From an uncultured Bacteroidales bacterium (GTDB lineage Bacteria > Bacteroidota > Bacteroidia > Bacteroidales > Paludibacteraceae): a DNA stretch of 32,241 nt. The notes beneath the pieces are model-generated. The model did not search any database. It saw nothing but the letters and a program-made list of their open reading frames with translations, and was not told the DNA's origin. The position numbers and the translations under genes are program-made. Below are positions 26,533-32,241 of the stretch, in pieces (within the stretch, counting starts at the first letter, position 1; each line of letters starts with the position of its first letter). The DNA is taken from NCBI GenBank assembly GCA_903929065.1, contig CAIYTJ010000713.1:1-32241 (forward strand), written 5' to 3'.

Positions 26533-26573
26533 TTATCTTGTAGAGACGCAAGGCTTGCGTCTCTACAAGATAA
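26533..26573. repeat. 41-bp perfect inverted repeat after ilvC
   Basis: Two 20-base arms (26533-26552 and 26554-26573) are exactly reverse-complementary around one central base. The core reads TAGAGACGCAAG, then CTTGCGTCTCTA. It starts two bases after the ilvC stop codon, in the gap between convergent genes. Similar TAGAGACG palindromes are, from memory, dispersed elements in several phyla. It may protect the 3' end of the ilv mRNA or be a small mobile palindrome. It has no T-run, so it is not a standard terminator. Confidence 0.8.
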
Positions 26574-26583
26574 ATGATACAAT

Positions 26584-26621
26584 AAGAGTTGCTCCAACCG
26601 GAGGCAGCTCTTGTTTTGTTT
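26584..26621 (+). terminator. Terminator of the ilv operon
   Basis: AAGAGTTGCTCC pairs with GGAGGCAGCTCTT, allowing two wobble or bulge positions, around an AACC loop. A T-rich tract follows at 26613-26621. It lies 54 bases after the ilvC stop codon. Confidence 0.75.
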
Positions 26622-26646
26622 AATGGCTAAAATAGTTGAAAGTTAG

Positions 26647-26870
26647 TTCCCGCTTGGAGCGAAAGCATGAAATTTCTCCGTCGTTGCCTTTCGCTCCGAG
26701 CGAAAAGGCAAATTTTCGCTACCGCAGGCTTTCGCTCGGAGCAAAAACGTGATTTTTCTCTGTCGCGAGGTTTCGCTCGGAGCGAAAGGACAAATTTTCT
26801 CCGCCGCATGCTTTCGCTCCGTGCGGAAGCATGAATCTTAAAAAAGTAGGTTTTCACTCGGAGCGGTGGG
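26647..26870. repeat. Six tandem copies of a degenerate 41-bp palindromic unit
   Basis: Units begin at 26647, 26688, 26729, 26770, 26811 and about 26851, a period of exactly 41 bases for the first five. Each opens with a palindromic core close to CTTTCGCTCSGAGCGAAAG, followed by a second conserved part close to CAAATTTTCTCCGCCGCAGG. Both parts diverge between copies; the last copy is truncated at the stop codon of the MFS gene. This fills most of the 340-base gap between the convergent ilvC and MFS genes. Because 41 is not a multiple of three and the open frames read only Arg/Ser-rich low-complexity sequence, it is non-coding. Confidence 0.88.
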
Positions 26871-26871
26871 A

Positions 26872-28038
26872 TTATTTTTCTTTCATTCTCCCCAAATACA
26901 CCATCAACACCAGCGTCATCACTCCGCTCATTATAAAAAGGTATTTGGCTCCCAGGCTGTACCAGATAATGCCCGCCAGTGAACTGGCCACCATCGTGCA
27001 GACACTTTGCAGGGCGGAGAAAGTGCCAATGGCTGTTGCGGTGTCTTTTTTGTCGGTGATATTGCTGATCCAGGCTTTGGAAACGCCTTCGGTGGCCGAA
27101 GCATATAGTCCGTAGATAAAGAATAGTGCCAGAAAAATATAGAGATTGGTATTGATGGAAAATCCGAAATAGACCATCGAAAACAATCCCAGTCCGATAA
27201 TAAACATGCGTTTCAGTCCGATTTTATCAGCCAGCGAGCCAACCGGAAAGGCAAACAGCGCGTAAACCATGTTATAGAAAATATAAATGCCAATTACGTA
27301 TGTGTCATTCAGCCCGGCATCTTTGGCTTTGAGCAGCAGAAACACATCAGAGCTGTTGAACAGTGTAAACAGCAGCAATCCGATTAATAATTGTCGGTAG
27401 GCAGCCGGACTTTGTTTCCAGTATTTCAGAAACGAAAAGAACGAAACTTTTTCACGGGTAGGGGCAAGGGGCTTTTTCTTTTCCTTAAGAAAAAGAGTGG
27501 TAACAATAGCCAGCACACCGGGAATAAAGGCGATATAGAATAACGTAATGTATTTTCCGGGATAAAAATACAAGTAAACCAGCGCCAGAGTAGGTCCAAT
27601 GGCAGCACCAATCGTATCCATGGCACGGTGAAATCCGAAAACGGTTCCTTTTGTTTCGGGTGTAGCTTCGTCGGAAAGAATGGCATCACGCGCTCCGGTA
27701 CGAACGCCTTTAGCAAAACGGTCGGTGGTTCGGACAAAGAAAATCCAGACCGGATGCGTAAAAAAGGCAGTAATAGGCTTGGCAATAGCGCTCAAAATAT
27801 ACCCGATTTGCACAAAGGGCAATCGTTTTCCGGTTGCGTCAGACAGTTTGCCGAAATATCCTTTGCTCAGTCCGGCGGTTGCTTCTGCCAAGCCTTCCAA
27901 CAAACCGATAACAAGAATGGAAAAACCAATGCTTTTCAGGTAAATGGGCATTACCGGATAAAGCATTTCGCTCGCCACGTCGGTAAATAAACTGACGACT
28001 GACAAAATCCAGACAACACGGGTAATTTTTTTAAACAT
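26872..28038 (-). CDS. Major facilitator superfamily transporter
   Basis: This 388-residue inner-membrane protein has about twelve predicted helices in two bundles of six, joined by a basic cytoplasmic loop near residue 195 (KEKKKPLAPTREK). The TM2-TM3 loop has the MFS signature GYFGKLSDATGKR. RFAKGVRTGARDAILSD and FGFHRAMDTIGAAIGP lie in the TM4-TM5 region and mark a bacterial MFS subgroup with no assigned substrate known to me. It starts at the ATG at 28038, 45 bases after dnaX on the same strand. A short tandem repeat lies in that gap, so co-transcription with dnaX is possible. Its stop codon abuts the 41-bp repeat array. Confidence 0.88.
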   Translation of the reverse strand: MFKKITRVVWILSVVSLFTDVASEMLYPVMPIYLKSIGFSILVIGLLEGLAEATAGLSKGYFGKLSDATGKRLPFVQIGYILSAIAKPITAFFTHPVWIFFVRTTDRFAKGVRTGARDAILSDEATPETKGTVFGFHRAMDTIGAAIGPTLALVYLYFYPGKYITLFYIAFIPGVLAIVTTLFLKEKKKPLAPTREKVSFFSFLKYWKQSPAAYRQLLIGLLLFTLFNSSDVFLLLKAKDAGLNDTYVIGIYIFYNMVYALFAFPVGSLADKIGLKRMFIIGLGLFSMVYFGFSINTNLYIFLALFFIYGLYASATEGVSKAWISNITDKKDTATAIGTFSALQSVCTMVASSLAGIIWYSLGAKYLFIMSGVMTLVLMVYLGRMKEK

Positions 28039-28055
28039 GGATTAAATTCTTTCAA

Positions 28056-28083
28056 AACTGTCAACTGTCAACTATCAACTAAT
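28056..28083 (-). repeat. Four tandem 7-bp units between dnaX and the MFS gene
   Basis: The plus strand reads AACTGTC, AACTGTC, AACTATC, AACTAAT, ending exactly at the dnaX stop. These are the reverse complement of the heptamers found after the PII-like gene (6679-6713). At both sites the repeat directly follows a stop codon, in the same orientation relative to the gene. Confidence 0.7.
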
Positions 28084-29799
28084 TTAGTCGATTTCCAGCT
28101 GCAATCCGTTCTTCAATGTGTCCAGAGCAGGATTTTTCTCGGCAAGAATTCTATAACGGTCTTCAGGAGTATTGGCTTTTTGAGATTCGGTTTCTTCCGC
28201 TATTTTTATATTCATTTTCACTTTCGAATTCTGAAGATGTTTTTGAATAAATACCAGTAATTCCGGCTGAAGTCTTTTCAGTTCTTTCTCCTGCAAATGA
28301 TTACTTACAGTTACTTCAAAATTTGTTTCGGAAAGTAAATGGGGTTTGGTGCTCAGAATAAAACTCTTCATACGACCTTGTTCCGGAATGGTTTCGGTAA
28401 ACTGCAGCCAGGCTACTTCCAGCTCGTCAGTAGTAAAAGGTTTATCTAAAACAGGCAGCGGTTCAACCTTTGTGGTTTCGTAGCTGGCAGCAGGTGCTGA
28501 CGTAACTATGGGTGCAGAAATAGAAATACTTCCCGGTTTTTGAAAAGTCGGTTTCGTTTCATGATTTACCGGTTTTGGCTTTTCATGAACATGAATAACC
28601 GGTTTAGCAATTTCGGGAGCTTTAGTTTCAGGTAAATTTACAGTTTCTACGACTATTTTTTGAATTGGCGCAGGCAGGTCGTCAATTAGACTGGATTTTT
28701 TTTTTTCATCCGTCAATTGGCACAGACGAATTAATGCCAGCTCAACCAGCAAGCGTTTATTTTTACTCAGCCGGTAGTCAATGTCACAATCGTTACTGAT
28801 TTTCAATGCCTGAAACAAAAACTCGGGCGTACAAAGTTGTGCCTGCGATTTGTACCGTTCGCCGATATCCGCGCCAACTTCTAATAAGCTGATGGTTTGC
28901 GGATCTTTGCTTACCAGTACATCGCGCAAATGTGAACTTAGTCCGGTGATAAAATGATGTGCGTCGAAACCTTTGTTCAATACTTCGTTGAAAATCAGAA
29001 GCGTTTTACTGACTTCACCTTTCAGAAAAGCTTCAACCAATTTGAAATAATATTCATAATCAAGAACATTCAGGTTTTCAATCACACCCTGATAAGTGAT
29101 GTTATTTCCACAAAAACTAACCAATTGGTCAAATATGGACAAGGCATCACGCATTCCACCGTCGCTCTTTTGAGCAACCACGTTCAATCCGTTCACATCA
29201 ACCGTTACACCTTCTTTTTCGGCTACCATTTGCAGGTGTTTCACGGTGTCAGCCACCGTAATCCGGTTGAAGTCATAAATCTGACAACGCGAAAGTATCG
29301 TAGGTATGATTTTATGTTTCTCGGTAGTTGCCAAAATAAAAATGGCATGTGCCGGCGGTTCTTCAAGCGTTTTCAAAAATGCATTGAAAGCGCCTTGTGA
29401 CAGCATATGAACCTCGTCGATAATATAGACGCTGTACTTCCCGATTTGTGGTGGTATACGCACCTGATCGGTCAGGGAGCGAATGTCATCTACTCCGTTA
29501 TTGGATGCAGCATCTAGCTCATGAATGTTGTAGGAGCGTTGTTCGTTGAATGAAACGCACGATTCGCACTGGTTGCAGGCTTCAAAATCTGTAGTCAGGT
29601 TTTCGCAGTTTATGGTTTTCGCAAAAATACGTGCACAGGTAGTTTTTCCAACTCCACGTGGGCCGCAAAACAAGTAGGCATGAGCCAAATGATTGCTTTT
29701 GATGGCATTTTTAAGTGTGGTGGTCAGTGCCGATTGGCCGACAACCGAATTAAACGTGGATGGGCGGTATTTGCGTGCCGAAACAATGAAATTCTCCAT
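28084..29799 (-). CDS. dnaX: DNA polymerase III subunit gamma/tau
   Basis: This 571-residue clamp-loader ATPase opens with SARKYRPSTFNSVVGQ. Walker A is GPRGVGKT at residues 46-53, the zinc module has C65, C75, C78 and C81, and Walker B is YIIDEVHMLS. The stretch FLKTLEEPPAHAIFILATTE and the arginine-finger region ILSRCQIYDF follow. The C-terminal part (from about residue 365) has a Pro/Lys-rich linker and a tau-like domain. It loads the beta clamp at the replication fork. The start is the ATG at 29799, the usual N-terminus; the longer TTG frame would read through the promoter. No strong slippage heptamer was confirmed, although an A-rich stretch near 28700 on the plus strand encodes Lys residues. 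Confidence 0.95.
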   Translation of the reverse strand: MENFIVSARKYRPSTFNSVVGQSALTTTLKNAIKSNHLAHAYLFCGPRGVGKTTCARIFAKTINCENLTTDFEACNQCESCVSFNEQRSYNIHELDAASNNGVDDIRSLTDQVRIPPQIGKYSVYIIDEVHMLSQGAFNAFLKTLEEPPAHAIFILATTEKHKIIPTILSRCQIYDFNRITVADTVKHLQMVAEKEGVTVDVNGLNVVAQKSDGGMRDALSIFDQLVSFCGNNITYQGVIENLNVLDYEYYFKLVEAFLKGEVSKTLLIFNEVLNKGFDAHHFITGLSSHLRDVLVSKDPQTISLLEVGADIGERYKSQAQLCTPEFLFQALKISNDCDIDYRLSKNKRLLVELALIRLCQLTDEKKKSSLIDDLPAPIQKIVVETVNLPETKAPEIAKPVIHVHEKPKPVNHETKPTFQKPGSISISAPIVTSAPAASYETTKVEPLPVLDKPFTTDELEVAWLQFTETIPEQGRMKSFILSTKPHLLSETNFEVTVSNHLQEKELKRLQPELLVFIQKHLQNSKVKMNIKIAEETESQKANTPEDRYRILAEKNPALDTLKNGLQLEID

Positions 29800-29828
29800 A
29801 AATTGAAACCTTTTTCTGCTTTTGATTG

Positions 29829-29863
29829 CAAATATACTGAAAATATGATGACAATTCATCAAA
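29829..29863 (-). promoter_or_regulatory. Promoter of dnaX
   Basis: On the minus strand TTTG at 29863-29860 is followed after 23 bases by TATATTTG at 29836-29829, a match to TAnnTTTG. It lies 30 bases before the dnaX ATG at 29799. The longest reading frame crosses this box, which supports the later start. Confidence 0.65.
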
Positions 29864-29905
29864 AAAAAAGATTTCTGAAAAAAAAGGATGAACGTAAAAT
29901 TTGTT

Positions 29906-29913
29906 TACCTTTG
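29906..29913 (+). promoter_or_regulatory. Probable -7 box of the DivIC-like gene
   Basis: TACCTTTG is an exact TAnnTTTG match 48 bases before the ATG at 29961, divergent from the dnaX promoter. A clear -33 element was not found. An in-frame TTG at 29901 lies upstream of it and would not be in the transcript. Confidence 0.55.
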
Positions 29914-29960
29914 TCAATCAATTCAGTGATTTATTTTTCAGATACTTCAACTTTTGTCCA

Positions 29961-30266
29961 ATGTCGTCAACTAATAAAACAGGAAAGAAACTCAAAAAGA
30001 TACTGCTTAATAAGTATCTGATTGTATTCGTTTTGTTTACTGTTTTTGTTACTTTTTTTGATGAACACAGCCTCGTTCACCGTTGGGAAACGCATCGGAA
30101 AATTGTAGGCATGGAAAAAGAGCTGAAATTTTATCAGGATGAAATAAAAGCGACCAAACAAAAGAAGCAAGAGTTACAGTCAAGCAAGGAAAATCTGGAA
30201 AAATTTGCGCGTGAACATTATTACATGAAAAGAGTAACGGAAGATATTTATATTGTCAAGGAATGA
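29961..30266 (+). CDS. Septum formation initiator, DivIC/FtsB family
   Basis: This 101-residue protein has a short basic cytoplasmic N-terminus, one membrane helix (about residues 18-34) and a periplasmic coiled coil (about 45-80, EKELKFYQDEIKATKQKKQE). It ends in the family motif EKFAREHYYMKRVTEDIYIV. DivIC/FtsB proteins form a complex with FtsL and FtsQ that controls septal peptidoglycan synthesis. The ATG at 29961 gives the normal size; the 20-residue TTG extension starts ahead of the promoter box. Its TGA overlaps the next ATG as ATGA, so the two are translationally coupled. Confidence 0.87.
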   Translation: MSSTNKTGKKLKKILLNKYLIVFVLFTVFVTFFDEHSLVHRWETHRKIVGMEKELKFYQDEIKATKQKKQELQSSKENLEKFAREHYYMKRVTEDIYIVKE

Positions 30267-30592
30267 AAGAAAAAGAAGGATCTCAGCTGATTTTTATACT
30301 TGCAGGTACGCTTACTATTTTGGGAGCTTTTGCACAACTTTTCGATTTGAAATTTGCCCCGTATATATTTTCGCTTGGCGCCGGATTTCTGATATTTTTA
30401 TATGGAAAAAATGTTTTTGATAAAGCTAAAATAGATAAACGCCAACAGAGAATGGCACGTATTGGGCTATTCACAAGTTTGATGCTTGGCATTGCTGCCT
30501 ATTTTATGATTATAGGTTCGAACTCCTGGGTGCCATTTGTGCTGATTTATGCGCTATCTTCTTTCTTCCAGTCATTTAGGGGAGAAAAATAA
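30263..30592 (+). CDS. Four-TM membrane protein, unknown function
   Basis: This 109-residue protein has four predicted membrane helices at about residues 8-27, 32-47, 66-85 and 89-104. A basic cytoplasmic loop, KAKIDKRQQRMAR, lies between the second and third. I recognise no characterised family. Its ATG overlaps the stop codon of the DivIC-like gene (ATGA), so it depends on the same transcript and probably on coupled translation. A terminator follows at 30614. The strict linkage suggests a cell-envelope role, but nothing more specific can be read. Confidence 0.7.
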   Translation: MKEKEGSQLIFILAGTLTILGAFAQLFDLKFAPYIFSLGAGFLIFLYGKNVFDKAKIDKRQQRMARIGLFTSLMLGIAAYFMIIGSNSWVPFVLIYALSSFFQSFRGEK

Positions 30593-30613
30593 TATATAAA
30601 CTTCATAAAATCA

Positions 30614-30655
30614 AAAGCGCGATATTCTTTCCGAATACCGCGCTTTCTTATTTTT
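30614..30655. terminator. Bidirectional terminator between convergent genes
   Basis: AAAGCGCG (30614-30621) pairs with CGCGCTTT (30639-30646). After one mismatch, TATTC pairs with GAATA around a five-base loop. A T-rich tract follows on the plus strand, and a T-containing tract follows on the minus strand. It sits between the four-TM gene and the convergent OmpH-like gene. Confidence 0.8.
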
Positions 30656-30673
30656 AGGGTTTGTATGTCAGTC

Positions 30674-31279
30674 TTATCGTTTAGCAGCAAACCGCTCGTT
30701 TAATAATTTTGTAACTTCGGTTGTAATGTCGTAAGCTTTATCAGCATAAAGTATATTGTCATTCGAAGTGTTGCTTATAATCAGTTGATATTTATGGTCT
30801 TTGTTGTATTCCTTCATAAAAGTATTGATTGTATCACGGAGTTGCTCACTCATTCTTTGTTGTACCTGAACCAATTGTTTGCTCAGATTACCGTCCATTT
30901 CCTGCAAATCCTGTTGCTTTTTCTGTAAGCGGGTTTGTTCCTGTTGAGCTCTGTCGCGGCTTAAGAATGCATTGTTTTCAAGTTTGCGTTGAAAATCACT
31001 CATCTCACCTTGCAACTGACGAGCCATTTGGTTGATTTTCAAGCGTGAATCTTCTTGTTTTCTAATCAAAGATTCGTTTGCATCCTTGGCAAACTGGTAG
31101 TGTAACAACAATGAATCAACATTAATGTAAGCAATTGGCAATTTTGTGTAGTTAATTGCATTTTTGCCTGTAGCAAGCTGGTTTGCAGTAATATTTGATT
31201 TGTTTCCTAATACTAATACGAAAAGAATTATTACTGCTACCGCCAGTACGGCATTAATGATGAGTGATAAGTTTTTCAT
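30674..31279 (-). CDS. OmpH/Skp family protein, probably membrane-anchored
   Basis: This 201-residue protein has a hydrophobic N-terminal helix (about residues 5-25) with no clear cleavage site, so it may stay anchored. It then has the OmpH/Skp opening strand PIAYINVDSLL at about residues 48-58 and a long charged coiled coil rich in Gln, Lys and Arg (about 60-155). The C-terminal segment YQLIISNTSNDNILYADKAYDIT closes the Skp body. Skp trimers hold unfolded outer-membrane proteins in the periplasm. Here there are no BamA or lpx neighbours, the usual Skp context, so this may be a second, specialised paralogue. The start is the ATG at 31279. It is a single-gene unit with its own promoter and terminator. 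Confidence 0.8.
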   Translation of the reverse strand: MKNLSLIINAVLAVAVIILFVLVLGNKSNITANQLATGKNAINYTKLPIAYINVDSLLLHYQFAKDANESLIRKQEDSRLKINQMARQLQGEMSDFQRKLENNAFLSRDRAQQEQTRLQKKQQDLQEMDGNLSKQLVQVQQRMSEQLRDTINTFMKEYNKDHKYQLIISNTSNDNILYADKAYDITTEVTKLLNERFAAKR

Positions 31280-31340
31280 TCGTTTTTGTTCTTTTTTGAT
31301 TATAAAACTAAGTTCTCCAAAAAAAATTGGAATCGGAGTA

Positions 31341-31374
31341 CAAAGATAATTTTTTTAGAACATTTCAATTCAAA
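31341..31374 (-). promoter_or_regulatory. Promoter of the OmpH-like gene
   Basis: On the minus strand TTTG at 31374-31371 is followed after 22 bases by TATCTTTG at 31348-31341, matching the Bacteroidota promoter. The -7 box is 61 bases before the start codon. Confidence 0.6.
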
Positions 31375-31464
31375 CAGCATTCAATTTTTAGGAAAATGAA
31401 TGTTTGATTGTTTATTTTAACGATTATTTTGAGAATGTCATCATTTTTTCAGAGTAGTTCATTT

Positions 31465-31500
31465 AAAAAAAAAGCCGGATTGACTTTGTATCAACCCGGC
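31465..31500 (-). terminator. Terminator of the superoxide dismutase gene
   Basis: On the minus strand GCCGG and CCGGC arms, plus an inner TTGA/TCAA pairing after one mismatch, form a hairpin. A nine-base T-run follows (the A-run at 31465-31473 of the plus strand). It begins 20 bases after the dismutase stop codon. Confidence 0.85.
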
Positions 31501-31520
31501 CCTATTGAAATTAGTTAATT

Positions 31521-32096
31521 TTAATATCGACCTGAAACTACATTCCAGTCTACCAAATCCCAGAGTGCTGCTACATAATCAGCTCTACGATTTTGATAAT
31601 CAAGATAATAAGCATGTTCCCAAACATCAAATGTCAGAAGTGGAGTAAGACCACGTGTAATTGGATTTCCGGCGTTACTTTCTTTTACAATGGATAGTTT
31701 TCCATCAGCATCTTTAACCAGCCATGCCCAACCTGAACCAAATACTGAAACGGCTGCTTTGTTGAATTCAGCCTTAAAGTTGTCGATTGAGTCCCACGCT
31801 GAATTTATAGCTTTTACCAGTTTTTCACTTGGAACGCTTCCTTTATTAGGCGTAAGTGACAGGAAATAGAACGTATGATTCCAAATTTGTGCTGCATTAT
31901 TGAAAATAGGGCCTTCCGATTTTTTTACAATTGTTTCCAAATCGTCGTTTGCAAACTCAGTACCTTCAACCAATCCATTCAGATTATTAACGTAGGTTTG
32001 ATGGTGTTTTCCGTAATGGAAACCAATGGTTTTTTCACTGATAATCGGTTCTAATGCATTTTGAGCATAAGGTAATTCTGGTAAGGAGAATTTCAT
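31521..32096 (-). CDS. sodB: Superoxide dismutase, Fe type (Fe/Mn family)
   Basis: This 191-residue protein is a complete Fe/Mn superoxide dismutase. The four metal ligands are H27 (in GFHYGKHHQTYVNNL), H74 (in AAQIWNHTFYF), D157 and H161 (in FDVWEHAYYLDY). Q70, directly before IWNH, is the residue that in Fe enzymes contacts the metal-bound solvent, so iron (or iron with some manganese tolerance) is more likely than strict manganese. A small departure is Phe at position 78, where the family usually has Trp in HTFYW. No signal peptide is present, so it acts in the cytoplasm, converting superoxide to peroxide and oxygen. It starts at the ATG at 32096. No clear promoter box was found in the remaining 145 bases. 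Confidence 0.93.
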   Translation of the reverse strand: MKFSLPELPYAQNALEPIISEKTIGFHYGKHHQTYVNNLNGLVEGTEFANDDLETIVKKSEGPIFNNAAQIWNHTFYFLSLTPNKGSVPSEKLVKAINSAWDSIDNFKAEFNKAAVSVFGSGWAWLVKDADGKLSIVKESNAGNPITRGLTPLLTFDVWEHAYYLDYQNRRADYVAALWDLVDWNVVSGRY

Positions 32097-32241
32097 AACT
32101 TTAAGTTTTATATATTAGTAAATAAATTAATTTTTCACTTTAGTATAATTTAAACGCATTAAACCCTTATTTTGTTTGACAAAATGAGATTTTTTTCACG
32201 AAATTTATTAAAGGTCTTGTTTAACTGATTTTTTCTTATCA

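Noticed and set aside
26627-26857. A 76-codon minus-strand open frame, rich in Arg and Ser
   Set aside because: It is a translation of the 41-bp tandem repeat; the period is not a multiple of three and the product is low complexity.
26647-26870. Possible CRISPR array (palindromic repeats at regular spacing)
   Set aside because: The stretches between palindromes are similar to each other, so there are no unique spacers. Repeats are degenerate and no cas genes are present.

Overview
The window looks like a chromosomal segment of a Bacteroidota bacterium, probably of the order Bacteroidales or a close relative. The evidence is: A+T-rich DNA; A-rich translation starts that mostly lack Shine-Dalgarno sequences; repeated matches to the Bacteroidota -7 promoter box TAnnTTTG directly upstream of genes; TolC/MFP/RND, OmpH and DivIC proteins of Bacteroidota type; and an ilvD-ilvB-ilvN-thioesterase-ilvC gene order. 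No rRNA, tRNA, CRISPR array, transposase, integrase or phage module was seen. The content is mostly core metabolism and envelope genes.

Layout. (1) 1-6782, plus strand: a TetR regulator, then a tripartite RND efflux operon (outer-membrane factor, lipoprotein adaptor, inner-membrane pump) that ends with a small PII-like protein and a strong terminator. (2) 6827-12862, minus strand: the ABC-F translation factor EttA, a DoxX membrane protein, and a compact operon of an SDR epimerase, a phytoene desaturase (CrtI-like) and a phytoene/squalene synthase (CrtB-like). (3) 13017-13849, plus strand: a SAM methyltransferase divergent from the carotenoid operon. (4) 13846-16434, minus strand: a tight cluster of two small lipoproteins and a glutathionylspermidine-synthase-like ATP-grasp enzyme (a YgiB/YgiC-like pair), followed by an outer-membrane beta-barrel protein. 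(5) 16531-19695, minus strand: dxs, a GH19 chitinase and a two-TM peptide. (6) 19841-26621, plus strand: the isoleucine/valine operon. It is preceded by a promoter, a 21-residue leader peptide rich in Leu/Val/Ile codons and a transcription attenuator. The leader peptide was found by reading the intergenic region directly. (7) 26533-26870: a repeat-rich gap between convergent genes, with a 41-bp perfect inverted repeat, a terminator, and six tandem copies of a 41-bp unit that each carry a hairpin-forming palindrome. (8) 26872-29799, minus strand: an MFS transporter and dnaX. (9) 29906-30592, plus strand: a DivIC/FtsB-type cell-division protein and a four-TM protein. (10) 30674-32096, minus strand: an OmpH/Skp-like protein and an iron-type superoxide dismutase.

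How the parts fit together. DXS supplies isoprenoid precursors that the CrtB/CrtI-like enzymes could condense and desaturate, and the SDR and methyltransferase may tailor the product. The ilv operon makes valine and isoleucine, and its leader would sense charged Leu/Val/Ile tRNAs. The acyl-ACP thioesterase inside that operon may tie branched-chain acyl metabolism to the same control. Several genes have in-frame TTG or GTG codons upstream of the ATG. In three cases such a TTG lies inside the -7 promoter match, so the downstream ATG was chosen as the start.

The most interesting signals are the ilv attenuator, the 41-bp palindromic tandem repeat, the lipoprotein/ATP-grasp cluster with its shared RGGFG motif, and the PII-like protein in the efflux operon. 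All family assignments come from reading motifs and from memory; no database search was run.
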